A DNA stretch of 64,000 nucleotides from a virus. Positions 48,981 to 56,188 of the stretch are shown piece by piece (within the stretch, counting starts at the first letter, position 1; each line of letters opens with the position of its first letter). Both the position numbers and the translations under genes were made by a program. The stretch covers positions 34,465-98,464 of the IMG/VR virus record IMGVR_UViG_3300049629_001293. One strand, 5' to 3'. Under the pieces are notes generated by a model, which did not search any database, had not been told where the DNA came from, and worked only from the letters and a program-made list of their open reading frames with translations.

Positions 48981-49098
48981 ATAATTTATTACAATCCTTG
49001 CATTTCATTCGGCGGCGACCGTGTTCGGTGTAACCATATCTAACCAGCCTATGACTACCACACCGGGGGCAACCGTCACCAACAATCAGGGCTTTTGC
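48976..49098 (-). CDS. Zinc ribbon, probably expressed by -1 frameshift from the upstream gene
   Basis: Forty codons contain GDGCPRCGSHRLVRYGYTEH, then GRRRMKCKDCNKLF, a C4 zinc ribbon (CPRC ... CKDC). The frame has no ATG at a sensible place, but it joins the gene at 49086-49466 in the -1 frame exactly at a T TTT TTG heptamer (49104-49098 on the minus strand). Either a programmed frameshift makes a fusion, or a rare start codon is used. It ends at the bidirectional terminator. Confidence 0.5.
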   Translation of the reverse strand, partial: AKALIVGDGCPRCGSHRLVRYGYTEHGRRRMKCKDCNKLF

Positions 49099-49466
49099 AA
49101 AAAAAGACAGCCTAACACCTCTGATGGGTTGGCAGAATTGCGGACTAGCGCACCCGGAGCCAGGCAATCAGCCCGGTTCACTTTAACGGCGGCTGCTGCT
49201 ACCAGTCCCGACACTATATAATAAGTGTCGGGAGACGCAGGGGGGAGTCCCTCAATCTCGCCATATTGAACGCTTTGGACTGGAATCCCTAGAATGGGTT
49301 CGGATTCTGTGTTGCCCATCGCCACACGGGGGATGATTCCCGATGGTGGCAGGGTGTGGAGGATCTCAACAGCCGAAGCTGTGAATTGCTTGGTTTTAGG
49401 ATCTTGAGTCACCCCTTCTTTTGAACAGATGACGATTTGATGGGGAGTGGCGTTGATGATTTTCAT
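49086..49466 (-). CDS. Phage-type hypothetical protein, 126 aa, with frameshift site at 3' end
   Basis: Opens MKIINATPHQIVICSKEGVT, then LHTLPPSGIIPRVAMGNTES, VQYGEIEGLPPASPDTYYIV, SGLVAAAAVKVN and a C-terminal RADCLAPGALVRNSANPSEV. The NxTPHxI start, LPPSGxxxRV, YGEIxGLP and TYYIVSxLVA steps occur in a widespread small phage protein family of unknown function. The last in-frame codons before its TGA include the heptamer T TTT TTG, allowing extension into the zinc ribbon at 48976. Confidence 0.65.
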   Translation of the reverse strand: MKIINATPHQIVICSKEGVTQDPKTKQFTASAVEILHTLPPSGIIPRVAMGNTESEPILGIPVQSVQYGEIEGLPPASPDTYYIVSGLVAAAAVKVNRADCLAPGALVRNSANPSEVLGCLFLQKP

Positions 49467-49475
49467 GATTTTCTC

Positions 49476-49643
49476 CTAATAAAATAATGTGTCAATGCGA
49501 CTGCAAGCGCAGTCATAGGCTGTGGCTTCTGTGGGGTAATCGTAGCCACTTGAAAAGATGATTACCCCGTCTTGGTAGATAAACCAGGCGTACTTCCCTG
49601 ATTTATCTTTTATCTCGACTTCGTAGCCGAAATAATGGGTCAT
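49476..49643 (-). CDS. Hypothetical protein, 55 aa
   Basis: The start is placed at the ATG at 49641-49643, just after the preceding TAA. MTHYFGYEVEIKDKSGKYAW, FIYQDGVIIFSSGYDYPTEA, TAYDCACSRIDTLFY: a small beta-beta-alpha protein similar in plan to the 61-aa protein at 5657. Not recognised. It lies 9 bp upstream of the 126-aa gene in the same operon. Confidence 0.55.
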   Translation of the reverse strand: MTHYFGYEVEIKDKSGKYAWFIYQDGVIIFSSGYDYPTEATAYDCACSRIDTLFY

Positions 49644-49644
49644 A

Positions 49645-49926
49645 TTAGACAAGAGCGCGCTCCTTGTGTTGGCTGGCACAATCTTGAACTGTAGGACAGT
49701 AATCTGTCCAGTTGTAGCCTTCTAAATAGAAGGCAAAACCATCGGGTTGATCAGAATATTCCGATCCAAACCGTGCTTCGGCTTGGGCAATTTGCCCACC
49801 TTTACCCCATAGCTTCCAGACGGTCATACAATCCCTGGTGTTGTTGTCAACCGTTACCTCTAGGTTAGAGCAGTTAGTAAGTTTCAATAACTTACTAAGT
49901 TGCTCATTGATTTGATGTTTCTTCAT
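49645..49926 (-). CDS. Hypothetical protein, 93 aa
   Basis: An N-terminal helix (QINEQLSKLLKLTNCSNLEV) is followed by strands (VTVDNNTRDCMTVWKLWGKG) and a FYLEGYNWTDYCPTVQDCAS end. It contains five cysteines without a classical zinc pattern. Not recognised. First gene of a short minus-strand run ending with the zinc ribbon; a tRNA-like element lies upstream. Confidence 0.55.
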   Translation of the reverse strand: MKKHQINEQLSKLLKLTNCSNLEVTVDNNTRDCMTVWKLWGKGGQIAQAEARFGSEYSDQPDGFAFYLEGYNWTDYCPTVQDCASQHKERALV

Positions 49927-49963
49927 TGCTTTAGCCTATGTAGTTAATAATCCCTTTCGGGAA

Positions 49964-50010
49964 TGCGACCGCACGGAATCGAACCGTGCTAGGAGCTAAC
50001 CTGAGATCGC
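49964..50010 (-). ncRNA. tRNA-like element without an anticodon arm
   Basis: On the minus strand GCGATC (50010-50005) can pair with GGTCGC (49970-49965) as an acceptor stem. A canonical T-arm GCACGG-TTCGATT-CCGTGC (49989-49971) precedes its 3' half and a 3-bp AGG/CCT hairpin stands where the D-arm would be. It totals 47 nt with discriminator A and no CCA. A tRNA remnant, a tRNA mimic, or an attachment site derived from a tRNA 3' end would all fit. A GAAA-loop hairpin follows. Confidence 0.45.
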
Positions 50011-50015
50011 TACTT

Positions 50016-50513
50016 TTAGTCTCTCCATGTCGGGAATTTAGCACCCCCAACAACCCCTGTTTTGGGGGTAACATGGGATAGCCTGTTGAACAGGTTGTGA
50101 AGCCCTCGAAACTTCACACTACCAGAGGCTTTTACCTCTGTCGCTGTAGTTTCCATAGCTTTTTGCCAACCCGAAACATCAGTGGGTGACATCGGCGCAA
50201 CCCAAACGCCCACTTTCCCGTTTACAGGGTGCAGGACAACTGAATCCTTGAACTCATTGGGAAGTTCAACAGGACAACTTTCTACCTCCTTAAACAAAAG
50301 GTCAGAAGTAGATAGCTCTATAGCTAGAAACCAGTGTTTTGCCGTTAGGCAGTGAAGGTCGAAGTCAAACTTTACGACCTGTTTTTTATTCCGCTTAAAA
50401 TCGGGGACTTGACCCCGATACAATACTGTTGTTACCGCGTCGTCTTCTCCGACGACAAATCCTTGAAAATCAACTGAATCAAAAAGGTTTTCTGGTTTTG
50501 TGAAAGTTGTCAT
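50016..50513 (-). CDS. Hypothetical protein, 165 aa
   Basis: Mostly beta (VDFQGFVVGEDDAVTTVLYR, KKQVVKFDFDLHCLTAKHWF, LHPVNGKVGVWVAPMSPTDV) with a helical C-terminal piece (RGLHNLFNRLSHV). Not recognised. It has GAGAGGAAAAA before ATG. Probably cotranscribed with the 262-aa gene upstream; a duplicated TGTGGCTTC-type stretch occurs in the short gap and near 49520. Confidence 0.6.
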   Translation of the reverse strand: MTTFTKPENLFDSVDFQGFVVGEDDAVTTVLYRGQVPDFKRNKKQVVKFDFDLHCLTAKHWFLAIELSTSDLLFKEVESCPVELPNEFKDSVVLHPVNGKVGVWVAPMSPTDVSGWQKAMETTATEVKASGSVKFRGLHNLFNRLSHVTPKTGVVGGAKFPTWRD

Positions 50514-50569
50514 TGTTTTTCCTCTCTGTTTTTAGCTGTGGCTTCCGTGGGGTAATCATAGTGAAAAGG

Positions 50570-51358
50570 TCATATCAGGTCACATTTTCCTACCATCTTG
50601 TTCCCGCAGGGGAAATCCGCGCAAACGGACTGGTAGGTGGGGTTTTTAGTCCCAAAGGCTTTTGTGACAATCCCCTGCCCATATACAGGGTGATTGACAA
50701 TGTCCCCGATTTTTAATAACCCGTCGGCGGGTTTGTCTAAATTGTCAAGGTATTCTTTGACAATTTTGATAGCCTCTCCATAAAAATGCTCCCGTTGGTC
50801 TGTGTAGACCTTTTCGGTTTTTTCCGATGGCAAGTCTAAGACCGCCAAATCGGTCACAGAATATTCTGTGGTTTCTCCATAGCCCGTTTCGTAGGCAATG
50901 GTTGTGGCACTAGGAAATTTAGGCTTCCCTTCCACAGCTTCCCCGAATTGATTTACGGCAACCAAAGCCATATAAATGACTGTCACCTGATATTCGTCAG
51001 CCACAAAATGAGCTTTGGGGCCAGAAACTTCGCCCCATTGAGAATTACCGCCCCGCATCCCATCGGGGGACTCTTTACGACGGGCGGGAGACTGTGTTTT
51101 TTGATAACTCCCTTGGAGTTTTTGACAGGTAACAGTCTCCTGTTTTTCTTCCTGGGTGACAACCCATTCCAGTTTTGTCACCTTAACGGAGTTCGGTAAC
51201 GGGATGACGTTACCAATGGAGTCACCATTATCTTTCCAGATGTTCCCTCTATCATCGACGTAATACCCCTTTGTAGGGAGTTTCAGGGCATCACGCCCTA
51301 GATCATTGTTCCATTTCCACGATGGGGTTTTAGTTGCGGTTTTAGTTGTGGTTGTCAT
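50570..51358 (-). CDS. Hypothetical protein, 262 aa
   Basis: The start is the ATG at 51356-51358, with GAGAGGAC eight bases upstream; a longer frame from 51445 is rejected. Thr-rich start (MTTTTKTATKTPSWKWNNDL), then strands (KVTKLEWVVTQEEKQETVTC, FVADEYQVTVIYMALVAVNQ) and a C-terminal KOW/SH3-like segment LLKIGDIVNHPVYGQGIVTK. The GDxVxHPxxGxGxV pattern is found in DNA-repair and RNA-polymerase-binding proteins such as CarD-like or UvrD-tail Tudor domains. The function here is unknown. Confidence 0.6.
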   Translation of the reverse strand: MTTTTKTATKTPSWKWNNDLGRDALKLPTKGYYVDDRGNIWKDNGDSIGNVIPLPNSVKVTKLEWVVTQEEKQETVTCQKLQGSYQKTQSPARRKESPDGMRGGNSQWGEVSGPKAHFVADEYQVTVIYMALVAVNQFGEAVEGKPKFPSATTIAYETGYGETTEYSVTDLAVLDLPSEKTEKVYTDQREHFYGEAIKIVKEYLDNLDKPADGLLKIGDIVNHPVYGQGIVTKAFGTKNPTYQSVCADFPCGNKMVGKCDLI

Positions 51359-51491
51359 GGCGTTTGTCCTCTCTGTGTGTTGGTTGTTGTTCTCTACATT
51401 TCTAATACTACACAAAATATCAACAGGTGTCAACAGGTAAAGCAAACTATTTTAGATTTTGTATCAGGGGGATACAAAACGACTGGTTTTT

Positions 51492-51500
51492 TGATATAAT
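51492..51500 (+). promoter_or_regulatory. Extended -10 promoter
   Basis: TTGATATAAT gives a consensus TATAAT (51495-51500) with TGn extension. Downstream lies the 23-bp copy of the Rha 3' end and, about 90 bp on, a hairpin, with no gene. A transcript of roughly 90 nt is possible. Confidence 0.45.
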
Positions 51501-51509
51501 ATATAGAGA

Positions 51510-51532
51510 AGAGACTACGACGTTAACGATTA
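51510..51532 (+). repeat. Copy of the Rha gene 3' end
   Basis: Exact 23-bp match to 48908-48930, directly oriented, 2.6 kb away. The adjacent bases are similar but not identical. It is probably the scar of a lost Rha-like gene that was flanked, like the intact one, by a terminator. Confidence 0.75.
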
Positions 51533-51560
51533 CCAAATAATTCTCGGTCTAAATTAAACT

Positions 51561-51593
51561 AAAAAGCCCTCCACGAGTTAAAAATGGAGGGCT
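51561..51593. terminator. Bidirectional terminator
   Basis: AGCCCTCCA (51565-51573) and TGGAGGGCT (51585-51593), a 9-bp stem. On the minus strand it is followed by a five-T run, directly after the stop of the hidden zinc-finger frame at 51599. Confidence 0.75.
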
Positions 51594-51598
51594 TCTCT

Positions 51599-51718
51599 CT
51601 ATCTGTATTTGTGATTTTTTCTAGCCTTGCGACTAGGACTATGCTCTCGATGTTTTTTGCAATATCCCGAACGGTTTTGAGTGGAAAGTGGGATATTACA
51701 CACCTGGCATTTCTTAAT
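51599..51718 (-). CDS. Small zinc-finger protein with unclear start
   Basis: The frame reads IKKCQVCNIPLSTQNRSGYC, KKHREHSPSRKARKNHKYR and stops just before the terminator. CxxC and CxxH spaced by the NRSGYC loop is typical of small phage zinc proteins or HNH-like fragments. No ATG is available in frame. A rare start (ATT or CTG near 51718), or a +1 shift at the end of the overlapping gene at 51714 (codons TTT CCT GAT TAA), would be needed. Confidence 0.5.
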   Translation of the reverse strand: MKKCQVCNIPLSTQNRSGYCKKHREHSPSRKARKNHKYR

Positions 51719-52067
51719 CAGGAAATCGACCTTGGAGAATTTCCAGATCCTCCTTTGTGTCTTCAAAGCAATGTTCAACTTTGAAGACTTCCTTGTGATA
51801 ATCCGTTAACTCCCCATAGCACGGGCTATCACAAAACTTGACTGCATCTTCAAAAGTCCATTTCCCCATGCGTTTCTCGCGGCTTCCCATTCTTTCGGAT
51901 GTATGTTCACGGACTGACGGCCCCCCATAGCCACCACTCGCTCCTGTCACAAAACAGGCGACCGAGTTGGCGAAAGCTGCATGATGTTGATTGGGTGATT
52001 CGGGGTGTTTTTGTTTCCCCAATTCAAACGCTTGTTTTAAGATTTCCGAGTAATTATCAATATTCAT
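51714..52067 (-). CDS. Hypothetical protein, 117 aa
   Basis: The start at 52065-52067 has AAAGGA seven bases upstream; a longer frame from 52124 is rejected. MNIDNYSEILKQAFELGKQK, then a Ser/Gly-rich segment and WTFEDAVKFCDSPCYGELTD, CFEDTKEDLEILQGRFPD. Mainly helical with several cysteines. Not recognised. Its 3' end overlaps the small zinc-finger frame. Confidence 0.55.
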   Translation of the reverse strand: MNIDNYSEILKQAFELGKQKHPESPNQHHAAFANSVACFVTGASGGYGGPSVREHTSERMGSREKRMGKWTFEDAVKFCDSPCYGELTDYHKEVFKVEHCFEDTKEDLEILQGRFPD

Positions 52068-52081
52068 GGTGGTTTCCTTTG

Positions 52082-52177
52082 TTAATTGAATTTGCGGAGT
52101 AAATAGGCTGCAAGAATGCCGCATCCGATACCAAGGAGGGATTCGAGAATGATTGAAATGATTTGTTGAGTTTCCAT
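52082..52177 (-). CDS. Small single-span membrane protein, 31 aa
   Basis: METQQIISIILESLLGIGCG, ILAAYLLRKFN: one hydrophobic helix with a short basic end. AAAAAGGACAAAACT precedes ATG, giving a good Shine-Dalgarno, and the stop lies 15 bp before the next gene. It is likely a genuine small membrane peptide, but homology cannot be judged at this size. Confidence 0.55.
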   Translation of the reverse strand: METQQIISIILESLLGIGCGILAAYLLRKFN

Positions 52178-52208
52178 AGTTTTGTCCTTTTTAGTCTGTC
52201 ATCTGTAC

Positions 52209-52245
52209 AACGGGGCTAATCCCAATCTGCAATGGTTAGCCCCGT
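52209..52245. terminator. Bidirectional terminator
   Basis: AACGGGGCTAA (52209-52219) pairs perfectly with TTAGCCCCGTT (52235-52245), followed by TTGACT. It ends the PcfJ-like gene on the minus strand. Confidence 0.75.
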
Positions 52246-52250
52246 TTTGA

Positions 52251-54173
52251 CTACCATCTTTGAGCGGAGTGAAAATTATAAAGATTCGCGTCGCCCAATG
52301 TCCGTAAAATAGACGTTCTTAATGCTGATGGGGGTTCGCTATTTCGATACCCGTAGAACTGTTGGCAACCATAGAATTTCCCGCTAGGAGTCATCTCAAT
52401 TGTATGAGTCACCCGCCCCTGCTCCCGAACTGCAAGGATGATAGAGCGACCGGAGTTAACAGCTTGACCATAGCCCCCGACACAGTGGCTCAACTGCTCA
52501 CCCCATAGCTTGAGTTGGGCATTGCAGGTTGGGATTTCCAGTTCCCAACTACCATCAACAGCACAGAGTCCTTGAACCCGTTTAAAATCGGGGTTAACTT
52601 TTAGCTCATAGTCCGGTTGACGCCGGACATATTCTTTAGCCAAGGTTTCGTGAACGGTCAACCAACACCGCACCCGTCCCAATTCCGGTGCGCCTGTTCC
52701 GTCTTTATTAAGTTGATTCCACAAATAGCCCGCATCACGGACTAAATTGGAATCAACGTTATTTACTTCACCACGGACTTTAAAAGTCGTGGTTTGTAGC
52801 ATCCGTAATGCCACTTCAGAAGATAGCGATTTCAAGAAGGGGATTGCATCCTCCTGAAACCCGATAACTAAATCTTCCTGAAGATTCAGGTATTTTTGCA
52901 ACAGGTCGGCGTTGCCACTAACCAGCACCATCGCCCATTTACGGGGTGTGGGGGAGCTATTTTGAAATGCTTTGACCGTCGCTTTTCCTGTTGTACCGAA
53001 TAGGTGTTCACAGGCTTTTGCAGGTGATAGAAAATCAATTAACCCCAGTAGTAGTTGGTCTTGGTTTTTTGACCATTTAAGGTCATTCCAGGGAAGTGCT
53101 TTATGGGGAAGTTCTAAAGCAACTTCTAAAAGGGTTTGGCAGTACGACTTGATTGCATAATCACGGGAATAGTTGTCCCGATAATTTTTGTAACCCATGA
53201 TATAGGGCAATAATTGACCGAAGTTCATCTGTTCAAACTCGCGGAATTTCAACCAAAACTCACTTGTTAAATTCTGACGATTCCAATGTTGCCACTCATG
53301 GCCGTGAAAAAATGACCAACCTGCGCGGTCATCCCCCACGATTTCATCCCATGCAAATTTAGCTAACAGGCGAGATTTGACTGACATCCGTCCAACCCGT
53401 TCGGCAATCCCCTTGGGAAGATTGCCGCACCTTTTCCATGCACGGGCACAGTCACGAAGCCGCCAGATATTCCCGATCCGGTCGGAATGAACCTCAAAAG
53501 CATCAGCGTTAACCATTGCCTTTTTGACCCATAGCGGGAGCCGATTAAAGTTAGGGGTTGTGGCAATTGCTAAGACTTTTTCTTGACTTACTTGATAACA
53601 GCTACGCCAAGACCGTCCAGGGGTCATCACCTCTTTATAGAGGCTTAAAAACCGTTCTGCTTGCCAATCAAAGCGAATGCCAATATTTAAAAGTGTTTCA
53701 GCACAAGTATGAAATCGAGTTGCCTCAACTTCGTGGTTATAGTAGCGAACGTGCGATGAGAATGTCCATCCACCTTCAGTCAGATACTCGTCATAACCCA
53801 ACCCACAGGCTTTTAAATCTTCAGTCCTGGATTTTGCCCAGTATCTTAACTCTTTGACAGCCGCCCAGTCTTTCTTTGTTTGAGCTAAATCAAATTCTTT
53901 ATCACGGGTTGTGGCGTGGTAGCACTGCCAAGCTAGGTATTTAGCCCCTGGGGATTTCCCTTCCAATAACCGAAGAAAGTTATCATATCCATCGGCGGGT
54001 AGGGACTGGATAAATTCAATTTCCTCAATGGTTAAATCTCGTGAGTTCAACTGAAAAGTGTTTTCCAGTCGCCCAGCCACGAGGTCAACCCCTTCCTCGA
54101 AAAGAGCTTCCTCTAAAGTTTGGCTATTGCGGACTCGGACTGCTAACGGGGATTTTTTAGAGTTGAGAGACAT
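52251..54173 (-). CDS. PcfJ-like protein, 640 aa
   Basis: The signature lies near the C-terminus: LKLWGEQLSHCVGGYGQAVN, then SGRSIILAVREQGRVTHTIE and GCQQFYGYRN. This is the PcfJ-type core (CVGGY, strand, TIE, QxxGxxN) found in plasmids, integrative elements and phages; its function is not established. The long N-terminal part is helical and Trp-rich (LAWQCYHATTRDKEF, RSWRSCYQVSQEKV). Upstream is a 224-bp gap, mostly A/T-rich, with no visible gene. Confidence 0.75.
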   Translation of the reverse strand: MSLNSKKSPLAVRVRNSQTLEEALFEEGVDLVAGRLENTFQLNSRDLTIEEIEFIQSLPADGYDNFLRLLEGKSPGAKYLAWQCYHATTRDKEFDLAQTKKDWAAVKELRYWAKSRTEDLKACGLGYDEYLTEGGWTFSSHVRYYNHEVEATRFHTCAETLLNIGIRFDWQAERFLSLYKEVMTPGRSWRSCYQVSQEKVLAIATTPNFNRLPLWVKKAMVNADAFEVHSDRIGNIWRLRDCARAWKRCGNLPKGIAERVGRMSVKSRLLAKFAWDEIVGDDRAGWSFFHGHEWQHWNRQNLTSEFWLKFREFEQMNFGQLLPYIMGYKNYRDNYSRDYAIKSYCQTLLEVALELPHKALPWNDLKWSKNQDQLLLGLIDFLSPAKACEHLFGTTGKATVKAFQNSSPTPRKWAMVLVSGNADLLQKYLNLQEDLVIGFQEDAIPFLKSLSSEVALRMLQTTTFKVRGEVNNVDSNLVRDAGYLWNQLNKDGTGAPELGRVRCWLTVHETLAKEYVRRQPDYELKVNPDFKRVQGLCAVDGSWELEIPTCNAQLKLWGEQLSHCVGGYGQAVNSGRSIILAVREQGRVTHTIEMTPSGKFYGCQQFYGYRNSEPPSALRTSILRTLGDANLYNFHSAQRW

Positions 54174-54345
54174 GGTATTATTTCCTAAGTGATTTGTTCA
54201 CTCAAGGGTAGAGTTTGATTTGCGGTCGGCTCTGCCCTTGCCTTATTTCTCAATATACCCCCCACTTCTTAAAATGTCAAGCGTTTTCTGAAAATATTTT
54301 TTTAGGCAAAATAGGAGCAAAATTTAGCAAGCCCAAATTAAACTC

Positions 54346-54378
54346 AAAACCCTCGGAAACAATATTTCCGAGGGTTTT
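54346..54378. terminator. Bidirectional terminator
   Basis: AAAACCCTCGGAAA (54346-54359) and TTTCCGAGGGTTTT (54365-54378), a perfect 14-bp stem. It lies 19 bp after the stop of the gene at 54398 on the minus strand. Confidence 0.85.
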
Positions 54379-54397
54379 GAATTAGAAGCCTCTAAAT

Positions 54398-55216
54398 CTA
54401 CATTGATGGCTTCCCATCCCAAAGGTTGGCACAAAACCAAGTCGAGTCCGAGCTAACGTCTGGGTAAAGTTCATCAGCTAAGGTTAGATGGAATTCCCAG
54501 GTTAAACTATCTTGAAGGCTGTCTAAGCTCGACTTCTGGGTGGCGTAGCCTTTGGTTTCTAGCTCATGCTGGTTGATATAGTATTTGCTCTCCCAGACGG
54601 TAGCTAAAGCCTTTTGGTGGGACTCAGATAAAACTTGATCATAGGTAGCTGATACCCATTGATCTTGTTCGCTATCCAGAAGCCATAATGTCATGTTGTA
54701 TTTCTGCACAGCATCACAAAAACTTTTGGCAACATCTGGACACTCATTCTTGAGTAACTGGAAATCGTAGGGTAGTGTTTCCAGGCTATCTATCTGGGAA
54801 TGATACTTAATCACTACATCCCCAAGTGTCACGGTTTCAAATTCAAGCCCACTTACTTTGTGCTTTTGTTGGACACGGTGGATTTTGTCTAGCCGTTTCC
54901 AGTGTTTCTCTACTGTGTGGTGATAGGATTGACCCCATGCTTCCTTGATAGCCTCAAGACTATTTAAGTCTTTCTTGCTTTGATACCGTGACAGGCGTTT
55001 TAAGACCTGTTCTGGGTCGGTGAACCCTTGATACGCGAGTTCTAGTTCGTCACTGGGGCTAAGGGGAACCCCAAGCCGACTACTTAACCCGATGTTTATT
55101 AAAGCCTTAGCGATCGCAACTTCTGGGCGTTTGTGGAGATATCTGTCAGCTTTCTCCAGGGAACTTAGTATGCGTTGTTGTGTTATTGGTTTGGGATTTG
55201 ATTTATTATTGATCAT
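54398..55216 (-). CDS. Hypothetical protein, 272 aa
   Basis: The ATG at 55214-55216 (AGG six bases upstream) is preferred to a GTG at 55264. Helical N-terminal half (QRILSSLEKADRYLHKRPEV, TDPEQVLKRLSRYQSKKDLN) and an alpha/beta C-terminal half (FETVTLGDVVIKYHSQIDSL, YNMTLWLLDSEQDQWVSATY). Not recognised. Its leader contains arm B of the 75-bp inverted repeat, in the same orientation relative to this gene as arm A is to the zinc-ribbon gene at 31025. Confidence 0.6.
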   Translation of the reverse strand: MINNKSNPKPITQQRILSSLEKADRYLHKRPEVAIAKALINIGLSSRLGVPLSPSDELELAYQGFTDPEQVLKRLSRYQSKKDLNSLEAIKEAWGQSYHHTVEKHWKRLDKIHRVQQKHKVSGLEFETVTLGDVVIKYHSQIDSLETLPYDFQLLKNECPDVAKSFCDAVQKYNMTLWLLDSEQDQWVSATYDQVLSESHQKALATVWESKYYINQHELETKGYATQKSSLDSLQDSLTWEFHLTLADELYPDVSSDSTWFCANLWDGKPSM

Positions 55217-55264
55217 AGTTGCCTGCTTATTAGGTTTACTCACGTCCCCTGGTGTTTGCTGCAC

Positions 55265-55571
55265 TGTGGGGATATTTTAATTTTACCTTACCCGATCGCA
55301 CTACACCCAATCAATTTTTAACGAGCCTGAATTAAGCGAGGAGCCTTCCCGATTTGTGGAGGGTTTTGAGTTTTGCTGCGATCGCCCCTGTCACACTGAA
55401 TCCCGAAACCCCGATGCTGTATAATTTATGGGGATGTCACACTGAATTCTGTCACACTGAATTTTTATCACAGTGTTTTTTATTAATCTTCTATTATGTT
55501 TTAGTGTGACAAAGAGGATTCGTTAAAAGTATCACCATGATACAGTTTATTTTATTTTACCCCTTGACAAA
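55265..55571. other. Gene-free region with GTGTGA-type repeats
   Basis: About 300 bp without coding potential between divergent genes. It contains GTCACACTGAA copies at about 55390, 55436 and 55451, a GTGTGAC at 55504, a HIP1 site near 55378 and a TATAAT at about 55420. It resembles the region at 30.2-30.96 kb. Confidence 0.6.
55436..55510 (-). repeat. 75-bp long-range inverted repeat, arm B
   Basis: The reverse complement matches 30752-30826 in 69 of 75 ungapped positions. Both arms lie in intergenic DNA and enclose 24.6 kb. Confidence 0.85.
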
Positions 55572-56180
55572 ATGACAAACACCACCCCTTTATTTGTAGC
55601 TTTTGAAGGAATTGATGGCTCTGGAAAAACAGAGCAACTTGGACAAGTGGCAAAACATCTGACGGAACATTCGGGCTTGAAGATTTTAAACACCAGGGAA
55701 CCTTGGGGGGATGATGCACGGATTAGGATAAAAAACACAGATTTACCCCCATTGGATCAGATCCAGTTGATTGCCGAGGATAGAAAAGCTCATTGCAATT
55801 GGCTTAGAGAAGTTTGGGGCGACTATGACCTGATCCTTTGTGACCGATTCACAGCCTCCACGTTAGCCTACCAGGGCTATGGAGAAGGGCTTGAGATAGA
55901 AGGCTTGATAAGGGTAAATGAAACGGCCACACAGGGCTTAAAACCCGACCTCGTTCTATTGTTAGACTGCCCCGTAAACGTCTCGGTCAATCGGCTGAAT
56001 AGATCCCTTGATAAAATAGAAAAAAATATCCATTTTCTAAACAGAGTGCGGTTCGGGTACTTGGCTCTCGCCCATCGGTTTAATTATCAAATCATTGATG
56101 CAAGCAAAAACAAGGGCAATGTTTTTACCGATGTCCTAATATCCTTATCAAAGCTAATGAAGTCGTCATGGGGTGACTAA
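55572..56180 (+). CDS. tmk: Thymidylate kinase (dTMP kinase)
   Basis: 202 residues. P-loop FEGIDGSGKT (11-20), the TREPWG substrate loop (41-46), DRF at 91-93 followed by TASTLAYQGYG, PDLVLLLDCPVNVSVNRLNR, and a C-terminal helix with the lid region shortened (no clear Arg-rich lid). It phosphorylates dTMP to dTDP for phage DNA synthesis. It starts after the GTGTGA-repeat region and is followed by a partial copy of its own C-terminal third. Phage-encoded kinases of this type raise dTTP during replication. Confidence 0.88.
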   Translation: MTNTTPLFVAFEGIDGSGKTEQLGQVAKHLTEHSGLKILNTREPWGDDARIRIKNTDLPPLDQIQLIAEDRKAHCNWLREVWGDYDLILCDRFTASTLAYQGYGEGLEIEGLIRVNETATQGLKPDLVLLLDCPVNVSVNRLNRSLDKIEKNIHFLNRVRFGYLALAHRFNYQIIDASKNKGNVFTDVLISLSKLMKSSWGD

Positions 56181-56188
56181 CACCCGAT

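Noticed and set aside
48976-49167. IS1 InsA fragment, suggested by the CPRCGS...CKDC zinc ribbon
   Set aside because: No transposase, inverted repeats or target duplication are present; the ribbon is in frame with a likely frameshift product of a phage gene.
51584-51784. Plus-strand ORF of 66 codons
   Set aside because: It begins within a terminator stem and is antisense to the zinc-finger frame and the 117-aa gene.
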